Assembly: GCA_030685235.1 (NCBI GenBank)
Contig: MU839086.1
Coordinates: 248,001-312,000, forward strand
DNA length: 64,000 nucleotides
Direction: 5' to 3'
Source of the DNA: Copromyces sp. CBS 386.78
Lineage: Eukaryota; Ascomycota; Sordariomycetes; Sordariales; Sordariaceae
The notes under the pieces are model-generated. The model ran no database searches. It was given only the letters and a program-made list of their open reading frames with translations, and was not told the origin of the DNA. The translations under genes and the position numbers were made by a program. This document shows, in pieces, positions 1 through 11,381 of the stretch (position 1 is its first letter; each line of letters begins with the position of its first letter).

Positions 1-118
1 GAATACTCCAATGTGATACCGCCGTTTCAGATCCCAAGGAGCGAGCTGATATCGCCAAGCCGTCCTGACCCGTTGCCAGCGTTTCAACTACCGCCGATAC
101 GCAACCACCAACCGAATG

Positions 119-241
119 TTATTCAACCGCAGGAGGCGCAATACCGGAGCCGGGAGGAACGTTCGCGAGTCGATATTGGTGGTTTGCTTGATCATCCCAA
201 CCCAACGGAGCACACCAGCCGATAGACGATATGTCAGCCAT
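119..241 (-). CDS. Possible start of a minus-strand gene at the left edge (weak)
   Basis: A 40-codon minus-strand reading frame starts at 241 (MADISSIGWC...) and ends at a TAA at 119-121. An alternative ATG lies at 249 in another frame. The reason to mention it is the TATA box described in the next entry, 60-70 bp upstream. After the TAA the same frame stays open to the window edge, so an intron or a longer gene running off the window is possible. I do not recognise the product, and the peptide alone is too short to be convincing. Confidence 0.25.
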   Translation of the reverse strand: MADISSIGWCAPLGWDDQANHQYRLANVPPGSGIAPPAVE

Positions 242-301
242 ACCCTCATCGATGAGAACAGAGCTGGGCTGCGATACGTGAAGGGTTTGACAATGAGGTC
301 C

Positions 302-311
302 TTTTATATAG
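302..311 (-). promoter_or_regulatory. TATA-like box on the minus strand
   Basis: On the minus strand this reads CTATATAAAA, a near-perfect TATA element. A start site about 30 bp downstream would leave a leader of roughly 30 nt before the ATGs at 249 and 241. Seen directly; promoter activity is inferred. Confidence 0.4.
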
Positions 312-2967
312 GGAGGGCCCTTGGTTGGTCGCGTTTCTGAGGTGTTTTGAATTTTTTTTTTCGTTGATTTTCCCCGTCAAAGTGTGCCGGATGCATCATG
401 ACGATACCAATGTAAAGCTTGCACATGGTTACTTGGTTGGGCTGTTTGGCGCGTCATCGGAAACTGAAGGCTGTTCGTCGTTGGGTCTTCCAAGCATGTT
501 GTCTCCTGTCCGTTGATGTTATCCTCGATACGTATCTCGTCTCTGTTTCTTTGCATTGTTCTTTGGTTTTGGACTCAGCGAGTTCCTGGCGTTCGTTTTT
601 GGCTTCCGGTTATACCCAAAGCTTTTTCGTGTTATGGTTTGAAACTTATGTGGTTCCTGTACTGCAAATGGTGGCTTGGCGGATATTGTTGATGCCGTAT
701 GGATATTTCGATGGATAAAGGCGAGTCCCGAATTGATCCCTTCGAACCAGTTTAATGTTATGAATGTCGTTCCGTGGGGAAGCGTTCCATTTTTTATATC
801 ATGCGTGGGTTGCAGGAAACGCTCGGGAACCCGCTCGCTCTTTTTCGTTTCGCCATTCGAGAATGTCAAAAGGCAGTGGGGGCCGATGATCAAGCCAAGG
901 ACCGGGTTGCGTCGATCGACGGTTCAAGGTTCATCATTGCGGTGAATCAACGTGGACGTCTCATCGTTCAGCCTGGACTGACCATTGCGTGATGTCCGCG
1001 TAATGGTATCATTCAGGGGAAAAGAAGGAACTAAAACGGGTAGGTGATAGCCAAACGACGTTGGAATAAAGTTTTGGGGTCGAAGGAGCAAGGGCTGTGG
1101 CAAGCGTGATTCGGGCAAACCAGCCAGAGAGCAAACAACAGGAACAGCCCAACAAAGAAACACCACCAAATGTCCTTCCGATGTTCGAGCCACGAAGCGA
1201 GCTTCGGGAGCCGCAGCAACACAAAAAAGTACACAGACGCATGCCACGCATACGGTCATGTTACCTAGGCGGCGGCTCCTACATTCCCGCCCGAAGACAT
1301 TCAAGTTTCAGTTGCACGGACATTGACCATGGCACACCCCCGTCCCTTCTTCCGAAACACAAGCCACCAAGAAGCTCTGAACATTTGCAGGTTATGCTAA
1401 CAAGAGTATGGAGAAGGGCATGCATCCTTAATTTTGGTTGGCATTTGAGCTACTTGATTTCTTCGAAATACACTCAAAGGTAATCATTCGACTGATTCCT
1501 CCCAGCGGTAAACTTCAAAGCTACCTGAAACGAAGAACCGACAACGTTACACATGTAAATTCAATAGGTGGCGATCTGTGACTACGGTTGGAACCAATTG
1601 GGGGATATGAGGGTTTGAATTGGTCTGGGGAAAAAAAAAAAGAGGAAACCTAGGAGGAATGCCAATCATCCAACGAAATACCCTAAAGCGAAGACTTTGG
1701 TGGGGGACGAATTTAAGTGGAGACAGATCCTTTTTTCAACACCCTTGAAACGCAAGAAGGATCCATGATGACAGCGCGGAATTCCTTTCCCTGATAGGGG
1801 TTCTTGGCTGCTACAACAAATCGTTACAGGGCTGAGCTGATGTTAGTGTTGTAACACATTCCCTCATAGTTCCCACTACCTCTAGTAGCTTTTAGCAACT
1901 CAGCGGCCTTGATACCTTAGTAACTTTCGCCTGTATTCATTACCTACCTACACTTAACCTGGAACATGACAAGTGGAAACATCCACCGCCTGCCGTCGTA
2001 CGTAACCACGCCGCAGCGAGGCAGTCTACACGCCTGCTGCACACTGCTACACCCGAACATCCCTCATTCGTTGGTTCGTCAAACGCGAGCACGGCAACCT
2101 AATAAATATCGGAGAAAATCACACCTTTCGGGGAATTTTTCTCTTTCTTCCAGGCTTTCTTAGGGTAGGGTAAGGTAAGCTCGTAAGGTAACCTGGAAGC
2201 TCGTGAGGCGGGTAAGGCGGGGTGACGTACATTTACTATTACTGTACGGACGTTAAAACATCACCACATCGTGCCTACCTTACCTATTCAGATCAGCATC
2301 ACCCGTGGCAAAGGCATCGGCATAGAAGTGAAAGTCCAGGCGGTGATCGTTTTTCTTGATTGTAAGGTCCGAGATTTCGTTGGCTTTTAGTACTGGTCTG
2401 ATCGAGTACTTCAAAAGTTGATAAGGTTCAGTTCAGTGCTACTTTATAGCAGCTTGCCAATAACCTTGGTATTGGATGGTTAACGAAGATGACTTTGATT
2501 GACGCGGCAGGGAAAAGGATTCAATGATTCATTGCGGCATACTTCCGGTTGGGATTTTTTACTGAAGAGAAAAAGGAAGGCGTGTCATGCTAAGCTACCT
2601 ACTCGTCAGATGAAAATGCTCGACAGGATGCACCTTCCACATGTAAAATACACCATGGCTTTCACAGGCCTCTCTGCCAGTCCACGTTTATCGTCACGGT
2701 CTCATGACATGGGAGATAGTGTTGGGAAAGTACGACTCAATAATTATCCATTGTTTTATGTTTCTCCCTGGCTCTTTTCGTCACATTCACCTTCTCTCCT
2801 TCTTCACCTCTCTCTCCCTTTCTGTTATCTTTTCCCCTACCCTTTTCCCTTTTCTCGGTAGTATCCGGATTCCGGCATTTTGAGACAGGACAAACCACGG
2901 ACTGTCGCACACCAGGTTGATGCGCTTCGGCGTCGTTCAGGCACCGGGCTCGCTGAAGGGATTCTAG
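312..2967. other. Gene-free stretch at left end
   Basis: No reading frame here has protein-like composition together with credible splice sites. The stretch contains scattered CTACCT/GGTAAG-type motifs, for example around 1945-1955 and 2275-2286. Near 2173-2215 there is an imperfect direct repeat of AAGCTCGT followed by an AGG-rich segment. A pyrimidine-rich tract (TCTCTCC-like) lies around 2760-2850, beyond the 3' end of the next gene. Confidence 0.5.
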
Positions 2968-4362
2968 TTATGTATTTCCCTCCGGATCAAGCTCTTCTCC
3001 ACTTGAAGCCGCTACATCATGGATATCTCTCAATGTCTTCCTGCGCCCGTTTGCCCTTTCTGGATTTTGCAGACCAGCGAGAAATGTCGCCCGGATACGT
3101 AGTGACTGCTCTGGTGAGATCTCTGGCCACGTGCTGGTGTTCGTTGCGCGAACTTGATCGGGGATGTGAGGACTCAGACGCGGGGGTATGGAACAGGGAC
3201 CGCCGGGCGCTGGGTTGAAGCCGTCTCTATTGCTGCTACCCTCCCCGTCGTTGGAGATAGGAGAACTCGGGTGTAAAAAACTTGGACCGAGTGGTGCTGA
3301 GGACGACAAGCTGCTGTTGGAACCGTCTCTATTGTCGCTATTATCTCCGTTGTCCTTGCCTTGTCCCTTATCAAGGCATTGCCCCTTGTCAATACCATTT
3401 CCTTTGGCCTTGTCGTTGTTGTTACGGCTACAGATTAACAGCTCCTTGATCTCCTCATGGTGTGCGATAGCTTCTCTTCGGTGATTTCGAGACATACTAC
3501 TGAGCGTCACAAGCATCGTGTGGAGTTGAACCTGAATGTTCTCGAGGATCGCGTGTATCTTCTTGATCTCGTCTCGTTGAGGCTGCGACTGCGATTGTGG
3601 CTGTTGTTTTGATGAACTTGCTGACTTGGGATGGGGACTGGAACTTGGGTTACATCCTCTCGTGAACGTCAAGGAGGAATAGTATGGCTCGGCAGAGGGC
3701 GAGCGCAAGGGCGAGGGGCCCTGCAGAACCTGTTTTTGATGCTGTTGCTGTTGTTGTTGTTGCTCCTTCTGCTGCGCGGCCGAAGTGAAGGGTGGCGAGA
3801 GATCCCACTCGACCTCCTGTTGCCATTGTTGATGCTGTTGCTCCGCCTGCTGCGTGACCGAGACATCGATGCACCCCCACTCGACCAACTTGGGGACCGG
3901 TGCCTTGAGGTCACTTTGAAGTTGGTTGAAATCTTCGAGATTGTGCTTCTGTAGAAACAGGCGAGTATGTTCGAGAAAACCTGCAGCGGATATGCGTAGG
4001 AGGGAAAGAGGATGGTAATTCACATCTGTCCGGTCGGCGCCGGTAGATGTAGAGTTAGTATCCACTCTCGACAGCCGCCCCCAAAGCTTGTCGCGGAGAG
4101 AGGCCAGCTCTCGGGGACAATCATAACATCTTTGCTCGTTGGCTTGATCACAGTTGCTACAGCGTTTAATCGCAGACTGGCCTACAAAGCACAGGGTCTT
4201 CTTGACAAGCTCGACGGTGTCTTTGTAATTTATTAGCGCACTGGCGCTGTGGATGTGTCTGGCAGTGTCGTATGTGCATTGGAAACACGGAGGCCGGCGA
4301 GGTGGAATGCCTCTCTCTATTGGCACTAGATGTTGTATGAAAGAGTAAACCTCGTTGTCCAT
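2968..4362 (-). CDS. Uncharacterised Cys/Gln-rich protein, 464 aa
   Basis: This is one uninterrupted minus-strand frame from ATG at 4362 to the stop at 2968. The N-terminal 85 residues hold paired cysteines (CFQC near residue 27, CSNC and CYDC near 70-82), spaced like a small zinc-binding module. A Gln-rich middle follows (QQAEQQHQQWQQ and a run of seven Q, roughly residues 170-215), then a Ser/Pro-rich stretch and an amphipathic helix (EIKKIHAILENIQVQL) that could form a coiled coil. The C-terminal third is Asn/Asp/Gly/Ser-rich and probably disordered. The architecture suggests a nuclear or regulatory protein, but I do not recognise a family and assign no function. The next gene is also on the minus strand, 440 bp upstream. 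Confidence 0.75.
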   Translation of the reverse strand: MDNEVYSFIQHLVPIERGIPPRRPPCFQCTYDTARHIHSASALINYKDTVELVKKTLCFVGQSAIKRCSNCDQANEQRCYDCPRELASLRDKLWGRLSRVDTNSTSTGADRTDVNYHPLSLLRISAAGFLEHTRLFLQKHNLEDFNQLQSDLKAPVPKLVEWGCIDVSVTQQAEQQHQQWQQEVEWDLSPPFTSAAQQKEQQQQQQQHQKQVLQGPSPLRSPSAEPYYSSLTFTRGCNPSSSPHPKSASSSKQQPQSQSQPQRDEIKKIHAILENIQVQLHTMLVTLSSMSRNHRREAIAHHEEIKELLICSRNNNDKAKGNGIDKGQCLDKGQGKDNGDNSDNRDGSNSSLSSSAPLGPSFLHPSSPISNDGEGSSNRDGFNPAPGGPCSIPPRLSPHIPDQVRATNTSTWPEISPEQSLRIRATFLAGLQNPERANGRRKTLRDIHDVAASSGEELDPEGNT

Positions 4363-4803
4363 GGTAGAAGCAGAAGTGTTTGATTTGACGTGCTAGACGG
4401 ATAAGGCAAGTATCCGCGGGAAGTATTTACTCTTGGTTTATATATCCAGACTGTTTGGTTTGAGATCGCAAGCCAAGACGTCTCCTGCGCACCTAGCAAC
4501 TTCCAGCTTGAAGCGAGTTGCGTGCCGGTTCCCTTGCTGCATGCACACAGATCAATAAACGGAAGAAAGAGCTTGACGATTTGCGTAGTAACATGTTACA
4601 AAAACAACAAGGGGAATCTTCAAAGATTGACGAAACACCAGAACTATCCAAGCATGATCTCTGGTGTATGCAATGGTAAATGACTTGTCAGGACGCCTTG
4701 TTTACCGGATGTTTGGTTCGCAAGCTCTATGTCCAGTTGAACTTCATGGACAAAGAATAAACCAAAACAGCCTCCTTAACCAACAATCATACTAATCTTT
4801 TGG
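4363..4803. other. Intergenic, tandem minus-strand genes
   Basis: This 441 bp spacer holds the presumed promoter of the Cys/Gln-rich gene and the 3' end of its upstream neighbour. A TATA-like TATATAAA on the minus strand lies near 4437-4444, about 75-80 bp before the ATG at 4362. Nothing else stands out. Confidence 0.4.
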
Positions 4804-5924
4804 TCACTGCAGAGAGTCATCAAGCCGGGGGGTCCGGGATGTGCCTTCCTCTGAGTTTGTCTCCGCATCCTCATGTTGTTCGAGCAGTGCGGTTGTATGT
4901 CCGTTTTGTTGCCGATTGGTCTGTCTTTTCGTGAAGGGCCTTATCGGTAGAACAACTCTGAGATGTCCTTCTAGATTTGGTATTGTGTTCCCAGTGCCAG
5001 TAGAAGCAACCGGATCGCCATTCTCATCGGTCTCTTTTTGTCTTTCCTGTAGGGACTCCATTGCGGCTTTACTCCCACCAGAGGCCATCTGGTCTAGTTC
5101 TTCGATAAGCCTGTCTCTTTTTGCGAGGGGCTCGGTGTCTGTAGGCTCCCCATCATGTGGACGTTTAAGGCTGTGACTGATGGATGCTGAAGCAGTGCTG
5201 AAGAGGGGGCTATCGCGAGAATCAATAAGATCTCTCAACAAGTCATCACGGAAAGGTGGCTCGGTGCCATGCGATGAAACAAATGACGATGATGGACTTG
5301 TCCGGAACATTCTCTCTCTGACAGGATCGACAGTTATCCGTGTTGAATCTCGTACAGATGGGGTCAACGATCGTTCTGTTCCTGTTACGCTTTGTGTTCT
5401 GCCAAAATGTCAGTGAGAAAACTGGCCCGAGGACAATGGAGTAAGCATACGCACCTGGTGCTTCCAATGTCCGCATGGACTTGAACAGAAGAGCCTGCAT
5501 CACTCGGAGTGGGACCTGGAGTCAAAGACCGAGAAGATTCCGGTGGTTGTGTTTCAACCATCTCCAGGTATGAAGTTGACTTTATTTGGGTGTGATTTGT
5601 CGAAGATGAGACGAATGGTAATGCGGATGGCTTAGACAAAGGCAGAATAAAGCTCGGGCTGTTATATCTCTCTTCACCGACTTTGGCACCACTTTTACCT
5701 CTACGTTACGAGAGCCCTCCGGGAAGCCTCGAAGAGAATAGGGCGGTAGCGTGGCTTCCAGCCCTTGAGCAGGGGTCCGATTGAAGCAAGAGCGGGAGGA
5801 GGGTGGCATGCAACACACTGTACCTTTTTGATGCCAGAAATCGGGAATCAGTGACGGGAGAATCATCCACCACAGGCAGATATGAGGAGGTCAGAAAAGA
5901 GAAAGACAAGGAAGACACCACCAT
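4804..5924 (-). CDS. Uncharacterised low-complexity protein, about 313 aa, 3 exons (5' end uncertain)
   Basis: The best model joins exons 5824-5924, 5455-5700 and 4804-5398. The second intron (5399-5454, GTGCGT donor, CTGAC branch, GCAG acceptor) is convincing and preserves the frame. The first intron (5701-5823) fits the phase, but its branch site is poor. A conservative alternative starts at the ATG at 5561 (MVETQPPES) and gives 233 aa. The protein is Ser/Thr/Pro-rich with charged patches (RPHDGEP, KRDRLIEELDQ, RPFTKRQTNRQ), Lys/Arg clusters that could act as nuclear localisation signals, and no recognisable domain. It lies divergently from mlh1. The family is not recognised and it is probably a lineage-restricted hypothetical protein. 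Confidence 0.5.
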
Positions 5925-7050
5925 CTACTAGCCAAATATCTTCCTGTGATGCTGAGGCACAATGTAAGGATATGTCTGTCACTTGACAAATCAGTGACAT
6001 CAGTCTCGGTGGAAGCCTGGCTTTGGAGACCTCCGAACCCCGACCGCAGAAGCAGATCCGGCACAGAATGAGAGGTTCCATGACAGGAGAAGATGATGGC
6101 TTTCCAAAGACCATGTGGCTCAGTCGAGCTGAATTGAGGCCAGGCAGGCAACAGGAAAGTAGAGTAAGATTGCATGTTCCGTCAATTCGTGAGGTGTTGT
6201 GCTTTGTAAATCCAGGCGAGTATTCGTGGTCGTGAACCGCATCGCAGAAGCCCAATGTATCGACTAAATGGACTCATAGACATAGACATGGCTGGGCAAA
6301 GTGGCAAGGAACGGCATTTCTCTCGATGGCTGAGGCGGACGTCAAATCTGTAGTGCGCTGTTTGTCGGCGGTGGTCTGAATGAGGGCGACAGTGGGTTGC
6401 CTCGTCCGTCTAGTTTGTGAAGGATGATGAGAGAATTGTTGGTGGTGACAATTCCGTTGGTCGAAATACTGACGCCCGACCTGTATGGACCGTATTGCGG
6501 CACGGGCCTAAGGCCCACTAATAACTGCGCCTGCAAGGAACGCAGTCCACGGCAGTGTCGACTGGGCCGCCGCTGCATTGGTCACTCAGGGAACCGGGAG
6601 CCCCTCCCGTCCGCTTGTAGACATCTCGTTCGCACCTACCCTGCACGGGTAACTACCTCTAGAACTAGGAAGGTAACAACCCGACCTCAACTCCAACCAC
6701 GAGAGTAAGAGTGACCAGGCTCGTCCGTCACGGAAAGTACCTTACCTACCTAGGACTGGCTTTTTTTTCCCTCCACGGTGTCAAAGCTTGACCAGAGACC
6801 ACCATCGTTGCTTGCAGTGGAACGGCAACTTGACGTTATCGCGCCTCCTTCTTGGAACAGATGGACCGTATTTGTTAGTAGCAAACCAAACCACCCAGCC
6901 AGCCGCGTCTAGCAGAGGAAACTTGGCGACTTTCTTCACGCCGTCGTTACCTCTCGGTGAGACAGCCAACTGCTATACCAGACAAGCCTGATAGGTCTGC
7001 ATTTTGCGTACTCTCGGAAATCTGGTCACCCCGCGAGGGCAAATCTAGGC
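5925..7050. other. Divergent promoter region upstream of mlh1
   Basis: This 1.1 kb region has no supportable gene. Several TACCTA/GGTAAC-type motifs sit at 6636-6690 and 6738-6757, including CCTTACCTACCTAGG. A short T run at 6763-6770 precedes the mlh1 leader. Confidence 0.4.
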
Positions 7051-9370
7051 ATGATGGCCGATTCAATGGCTGATGCGATGGCCATTGACGGTCCCAGGGG
7101 TGAAAAACGCAAGGCCAGCGTTCTCGGCGACGACAGCGGCCATGCCCCACGTCGAATCAGGGTAAATAACCCCGTTCCCCATATCTCAAGGTAATGAGAT
7201 GACTGACAAGTTCTTGTAGGCCCTCGACCCAGACGTTGTCAACAAGATTGCCGCTGGCGAGATCATCGTCGCTCCTGTGCATGCTCTCAAGGAATTGATG
7301 GAGAATGCCGTGGATGCCGGCTCTACTTCGTTGGAGATCGTGGTCAAGGATGGTGGCCTCAAACTCCTCCAGATCACGGACAATGGCTGCGGAATTGACA
7401 AGCAAGATTTACCCATTCTATGTGAGCGCTTTACCACGTCAAAGTTGCACAAGTTTGAGGATCTTCAGTCCATCTCAACCTACGGCTTCCGCGGTGAGGC
7501 TCTCGCCAGCATAAGCCACATTGCACACCTGACTGTTACCACCAAGACTCAGGAATCCAACTGCGCCTGGCGTGCTCACTATGGGAGTGGAAAACTGGTC
7601 CCAGCGAAACCCGGTCAGTCCCCTGATCCAAAGCCCGTCGCTGGTCGACAAGGCACGCAAATTACCGTTGAGGACCTGTTCTATAACATTCCAACCCGAC
7701 GACGCGCCTTTCGATCTACCTCCGACGAGTATAACAAGATCATCGACATGGTTGGTCGCTATGCTGTACATTGTTCGCACGTCGCTTTCTCGTGTAAAAA
7801 GCATGGCGAGTCATCGACAAGCATTGCCATCCAAGCCAATGCTTCGAGCACCGACAGAATCCGGCAGATATACGGAGGGAGCGTTGCCAATGAACTCATT
7901 GAATACTCGACATCCGATGACCGCTGGGGTTTTAAGGCAAAGGGCTTGGCCACTAATGCGAACTACAATCTCAAAAAGACAACCCTGCTGCTCTTCATCA
8001 ACCACAGATGCGTTGAGTCTTCCAACATTCGAAAGGCAGTTGAGCAAACATATGCAACCTTTCTTCCCAAGAACGGCCACCCATTTGTTTACCTCAGCCT
8101 AGAAATTGCCCCTGACCGGGTTGATGTTAATGTTCACCCTACGAAACGCGAAGTGAACTTCCTAAACGAACATGAGATCATCCAGGCCATCTGCGAGCAC
8201 ATCCGATCAAAGTTGGCTGCTGTCGACACTAGCCGAACCTTTCTTACCCAAACCCTTCTCCCTGGCGGTACATGGTCGGCCTCAGATCAACAAGCATCTT
8301 TAAGCACCCAATCCAAGACCAGCGGTACAGCTTCAGGAGCCCGAAAGGCCCCAGCACGCAATGAGTCCAGTCTTGTGCGGACTGACACCAACATGCGCAA
8401 GATAACCAGCATGTTGCCGCCGGCATCAACGACGGGAGCAGGGGTAGGAGGAGATGGACTTTTGTCCACCTCTGGCGTCAAAACAGCCATTACTGGTACA
8501 AACAAGGACGTCGAGATGATCAATTACGAGACAGTGGACCGTGAAGCTACTGCTTGTCGGTTGATCAGTGTACGCGAACTGCGCGCCGAAGTCCGCGAAG
8601 AGATGCACCACGAACTGACCGAGATCTTTGCCAATCACACCTTTGTCGGTATTGTAGATGAGCGTCGTCGTCTCGCCGCCATCCAGGGTGGTGTCAAGTT
8701 GTATCTGGTTGACTATGGACGGGTTTGCTATGAATACTTCTACCAACTGGGGTTGACGGACTTCGGAAACTTTGGTACCATGCGCTTTGATCCGCCACTG
8801 GATGTTCGAGAACTGCTCAACATGGCCGCCGAATTTGAGAGAACGGCAACAGCAGATGCATCTGGAGAAGGCGGGGATGATGAAATGGACGTCTCTGAAA
8901 TCGTCGAGTTGGTGGCAGATCAGTTAATTGAACGGCGGGAAATGCTGCTCGAGTACTTCTCCTTTGAAATTTCTCCGGCCGGCGAGCTGCTGAGCATCCC
9001 ACTGCTGGTCAAAGGCTACACACCGTCCATGGCAAAGTTACCGCGCTTCCTCTTAGAGCTCGGACCGCGTGTAAACTGGTCGGAAGAGAAGGCGTGTTTC
9101 GAGGGATTCCTCAAGGAGCTGGCCATGTTCTATGTCCCTGAGAGATTGCCAGCTACTATTGGTACTGATGATCCTGCGGCTACGCAAGGTGTTGACAAGG
9201 ATGTCGACGCCGAAACAGTTTCTCGCAGAGATCATGTTCGTTGGGCATTGGAACATGTTCTTTTTCCAGCTTTCAAGTCGAGGCTCGTGGCTACCAAGTC
9301 GCTGATGCAGACGGGCATTCTAGAGGTGGCAAATCTCAAGGGCTTGTACAGGGTGTTTGAAAGATGTTAA
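7051..9370 (+). CDS. mlh1: DNA mismatch repair protein MLH1
   Basis: MLH1 is the MutL-family GHKL ATPase that couples mismatch recognition (MSH2 heterodimers) to strand excision. It normally pairs with PMS1 in the nucleus and also acts in meiotic crossing over. Exons are 7051-7161 and 7220-9370, giving 753 aa; the 58 bp intron has a GTAAAT donor and TAG acceptor. The ATPase motifs are present: KELMENAVDAG (residues 61-71), DNGCGI (about 91-96), STYGFRGEALAS (about 121-132) and GTQITVEDLFYNIPTRRR. The linker is Ser/Thr-rich. The C-terminus ends in YRVFERC, the FERC tail typical of eukaryotic MLH1 and not of PMS1. The N-terminal 37 residues form a short basic extension before the ATPase domain. 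Length is normal and all core motifs are intact. It is convergent with the permease gene, only 222 bp away. Confidence 0.97.
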
Positions 9371-9592
9371 TACCTGTCGATAGCAGGAAGCGTATCAGCT
9401 CCATAGAAACCCGATTTACACCTTCGACTTGAGCTATATGAGTGTCCAACATGTCTGATTTCATGATATCCTGCCTAATGGCCATGGTCAATACACCTCT
9501 ATTTTCCATTATTTTTTATTTGATTTTTTCCCCTGAGCACCCTGTATTCGCTGTCTACCACCGGCGGGACTCAGTCATTTACACTTCATCCG

Positions 9593-11381
9593 TCATAGCC
9601 CTCCACGGATCTTGATTTCCAGCCACCTCGATGGCAGGTACAACAATCCCGTCACCACAAAAGCCGCCTCAAACCCGATATCTCCAGTTCTCTTCGCAAT
9701 CGGACCAACATACCACGACTGCGCCATTCCCGGGACCACCAATGCCCAACTCAGAACCGAGGCACCAATAGCCGCCAACCCAAGCGGCAACTTCCTCCCC
9801 ACGTTCCAAATACCATGATCAAACGTGGTATAATCCATCCTTCTGAACACGACCAACTCCAATGTCAAAACAGCATTAAAGCAACTAGCCCAATACCCGA
9901 TAATACTCAGAAAATTGACCAAAGTGGTCTCCCACTCCTTCGCCGCCTGAACGGCCAACGGGATCATAACCGCCATAGTCACCAAGATGAACACAAACCG
10001 AAGTCCGCGCACACATCGAACGCGCACAAACCCCGGAACCAGCATCTCCAAATTCAACGAGATGCTGTACATGGAAATGGCAATGTTCCCAATCACGCTA
10101 AGCGCAAGCACCACCAGCACCACTTCACCAAACCCTGCCGCGGGAGCAAGCATCTCCATCATCACGCCACCGATGCCCGTTGAAGCGTAAGCCGCTTGCC
10201 ATGCAGGGACTTGAGGGACGGCGCCGCCGATAGCGGCCCCCAAAATCAGAAGCGGGACAGAGGGCAGGAAGAGGCCGAGGTAGATGTAGCTAAAGATGCG
10301 GGCTCTGGCGCTAAACGGGCCAGTTCGAAATGGGTTTGGGTTCGGGTTGTGGTAGATGGAATAATCACCCACCGTCCCACCAAACGTCAAAAAGTATCCC
10401 GCGACGAGGCTTCCGAGGTTGAGGATCTGTGTAGGAGTGGCCGGTGCTGCAAGTTGGGTTTGTAGATGGAGGTAGCGGCCGCCGCAGCCGACGGCGATAA
10501 CGAGAGCCACAAGGTTGGGAATCCAAGTCCATCGCTGCCAGAAGTGGACGAAGTTGAAGCCGAGGAGGGAGACGCCGAAGGCGACGAGGCAGGTGATGAC
10601 GATGCCTACGTTGACGCTCACGTGGGAAGGGTTGAGGGCTGCGAGAGTTTGGCCGCCGGCGATGGCGGACATGAGGGAGAAGCCGATCATGGTAGCGGCG
10701 TTGAGGAGGAGGGGAATGATGACTAGGTAGAGCCTAGCGAAGTATTAGGAGATCTATAGTACAGGAGGAGGGGAAATGTCTGGTGAACGAAGAACTCACC
10801 CAAAGGAATACCGAGCTTGCACAAACTGCCTCATGCCTGTCTCCATTCCTCCAATCCCCATGAAGGCAGGTGGGAGGCACGTAATCAGCGCAAAGAAGAT
10901 GATAACCAGCGAGGCGTCTCTGAGACTCAAGCCAAACTCGAGAGTGGCTAGCATGCCGGTTGGGACTCTGTCGAACCAAAACATGTCGAGTTAGCAATTA
11001 ATCAGGTATGCTAGGTTTTGCCTCTCGCCGACTGAAGGATAGGAGAATGACTTACGGAAGTAAACTCAATAAACAAGTAAAGAAAACAGTAAACAACTGG
11101 TTGTACTGCGTCGAAGTCCTCCCCTCAATCGGAACCGGCTGGATCCCGTTCTCCTCGACTCCGACGTCGATGAGATTCTGGTACCACTTTGGATTCTCCT
11201 TGAAAGGGATGTTGTTGGCTTGAGCGTCTTTGTTCCTTAGGAACTTGTGCCAAGAAGAGGAACGGAATCCTCGAGTCGCTGTCGTTGTCTGTGCTTGATC
11301 GTCGTGTTGTCCGTGTTCCTCTTTGCCAGCTGTGCGCTCGACATCGTGAAGAGCGACCCCGGTTGAAAGGTTGGTAGACAT
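9593..11381 (-). CDS. NCS1-family purine/cytosine permease (Fcy2-like)
   Basis: Predicted plasma-membrane proton symporter for cytosine and/or purines, of the nucleobase-cation-symport-1 family. Three exons (11056-11381, 10800-10967, 9593-10733) give 544 aa; introns are 88 and 66 bp with GTAAGT and GTGAGT donors and in-phase joins. The N-terminus (about 70 residues) is hydrophilic and cytosolic. Then come GIQPVPIEGRTSTQYNQLF, typical of the fungal Fcy2 branch, and about twelve hydrophobic segments. FGLSLRDASLVI and GDYSIYHNPNPNPF resemble conserved NCS1 positions. The C-terminal tail is very short. Fcy2-type proteins import cytosine, adenine, guanine and hypoxanthine; the exact substrate cannot be read from this sequence. 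Related NCS1 branches (uracil, allantoin, thiamine) fit less well. Confidence 0.88.
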
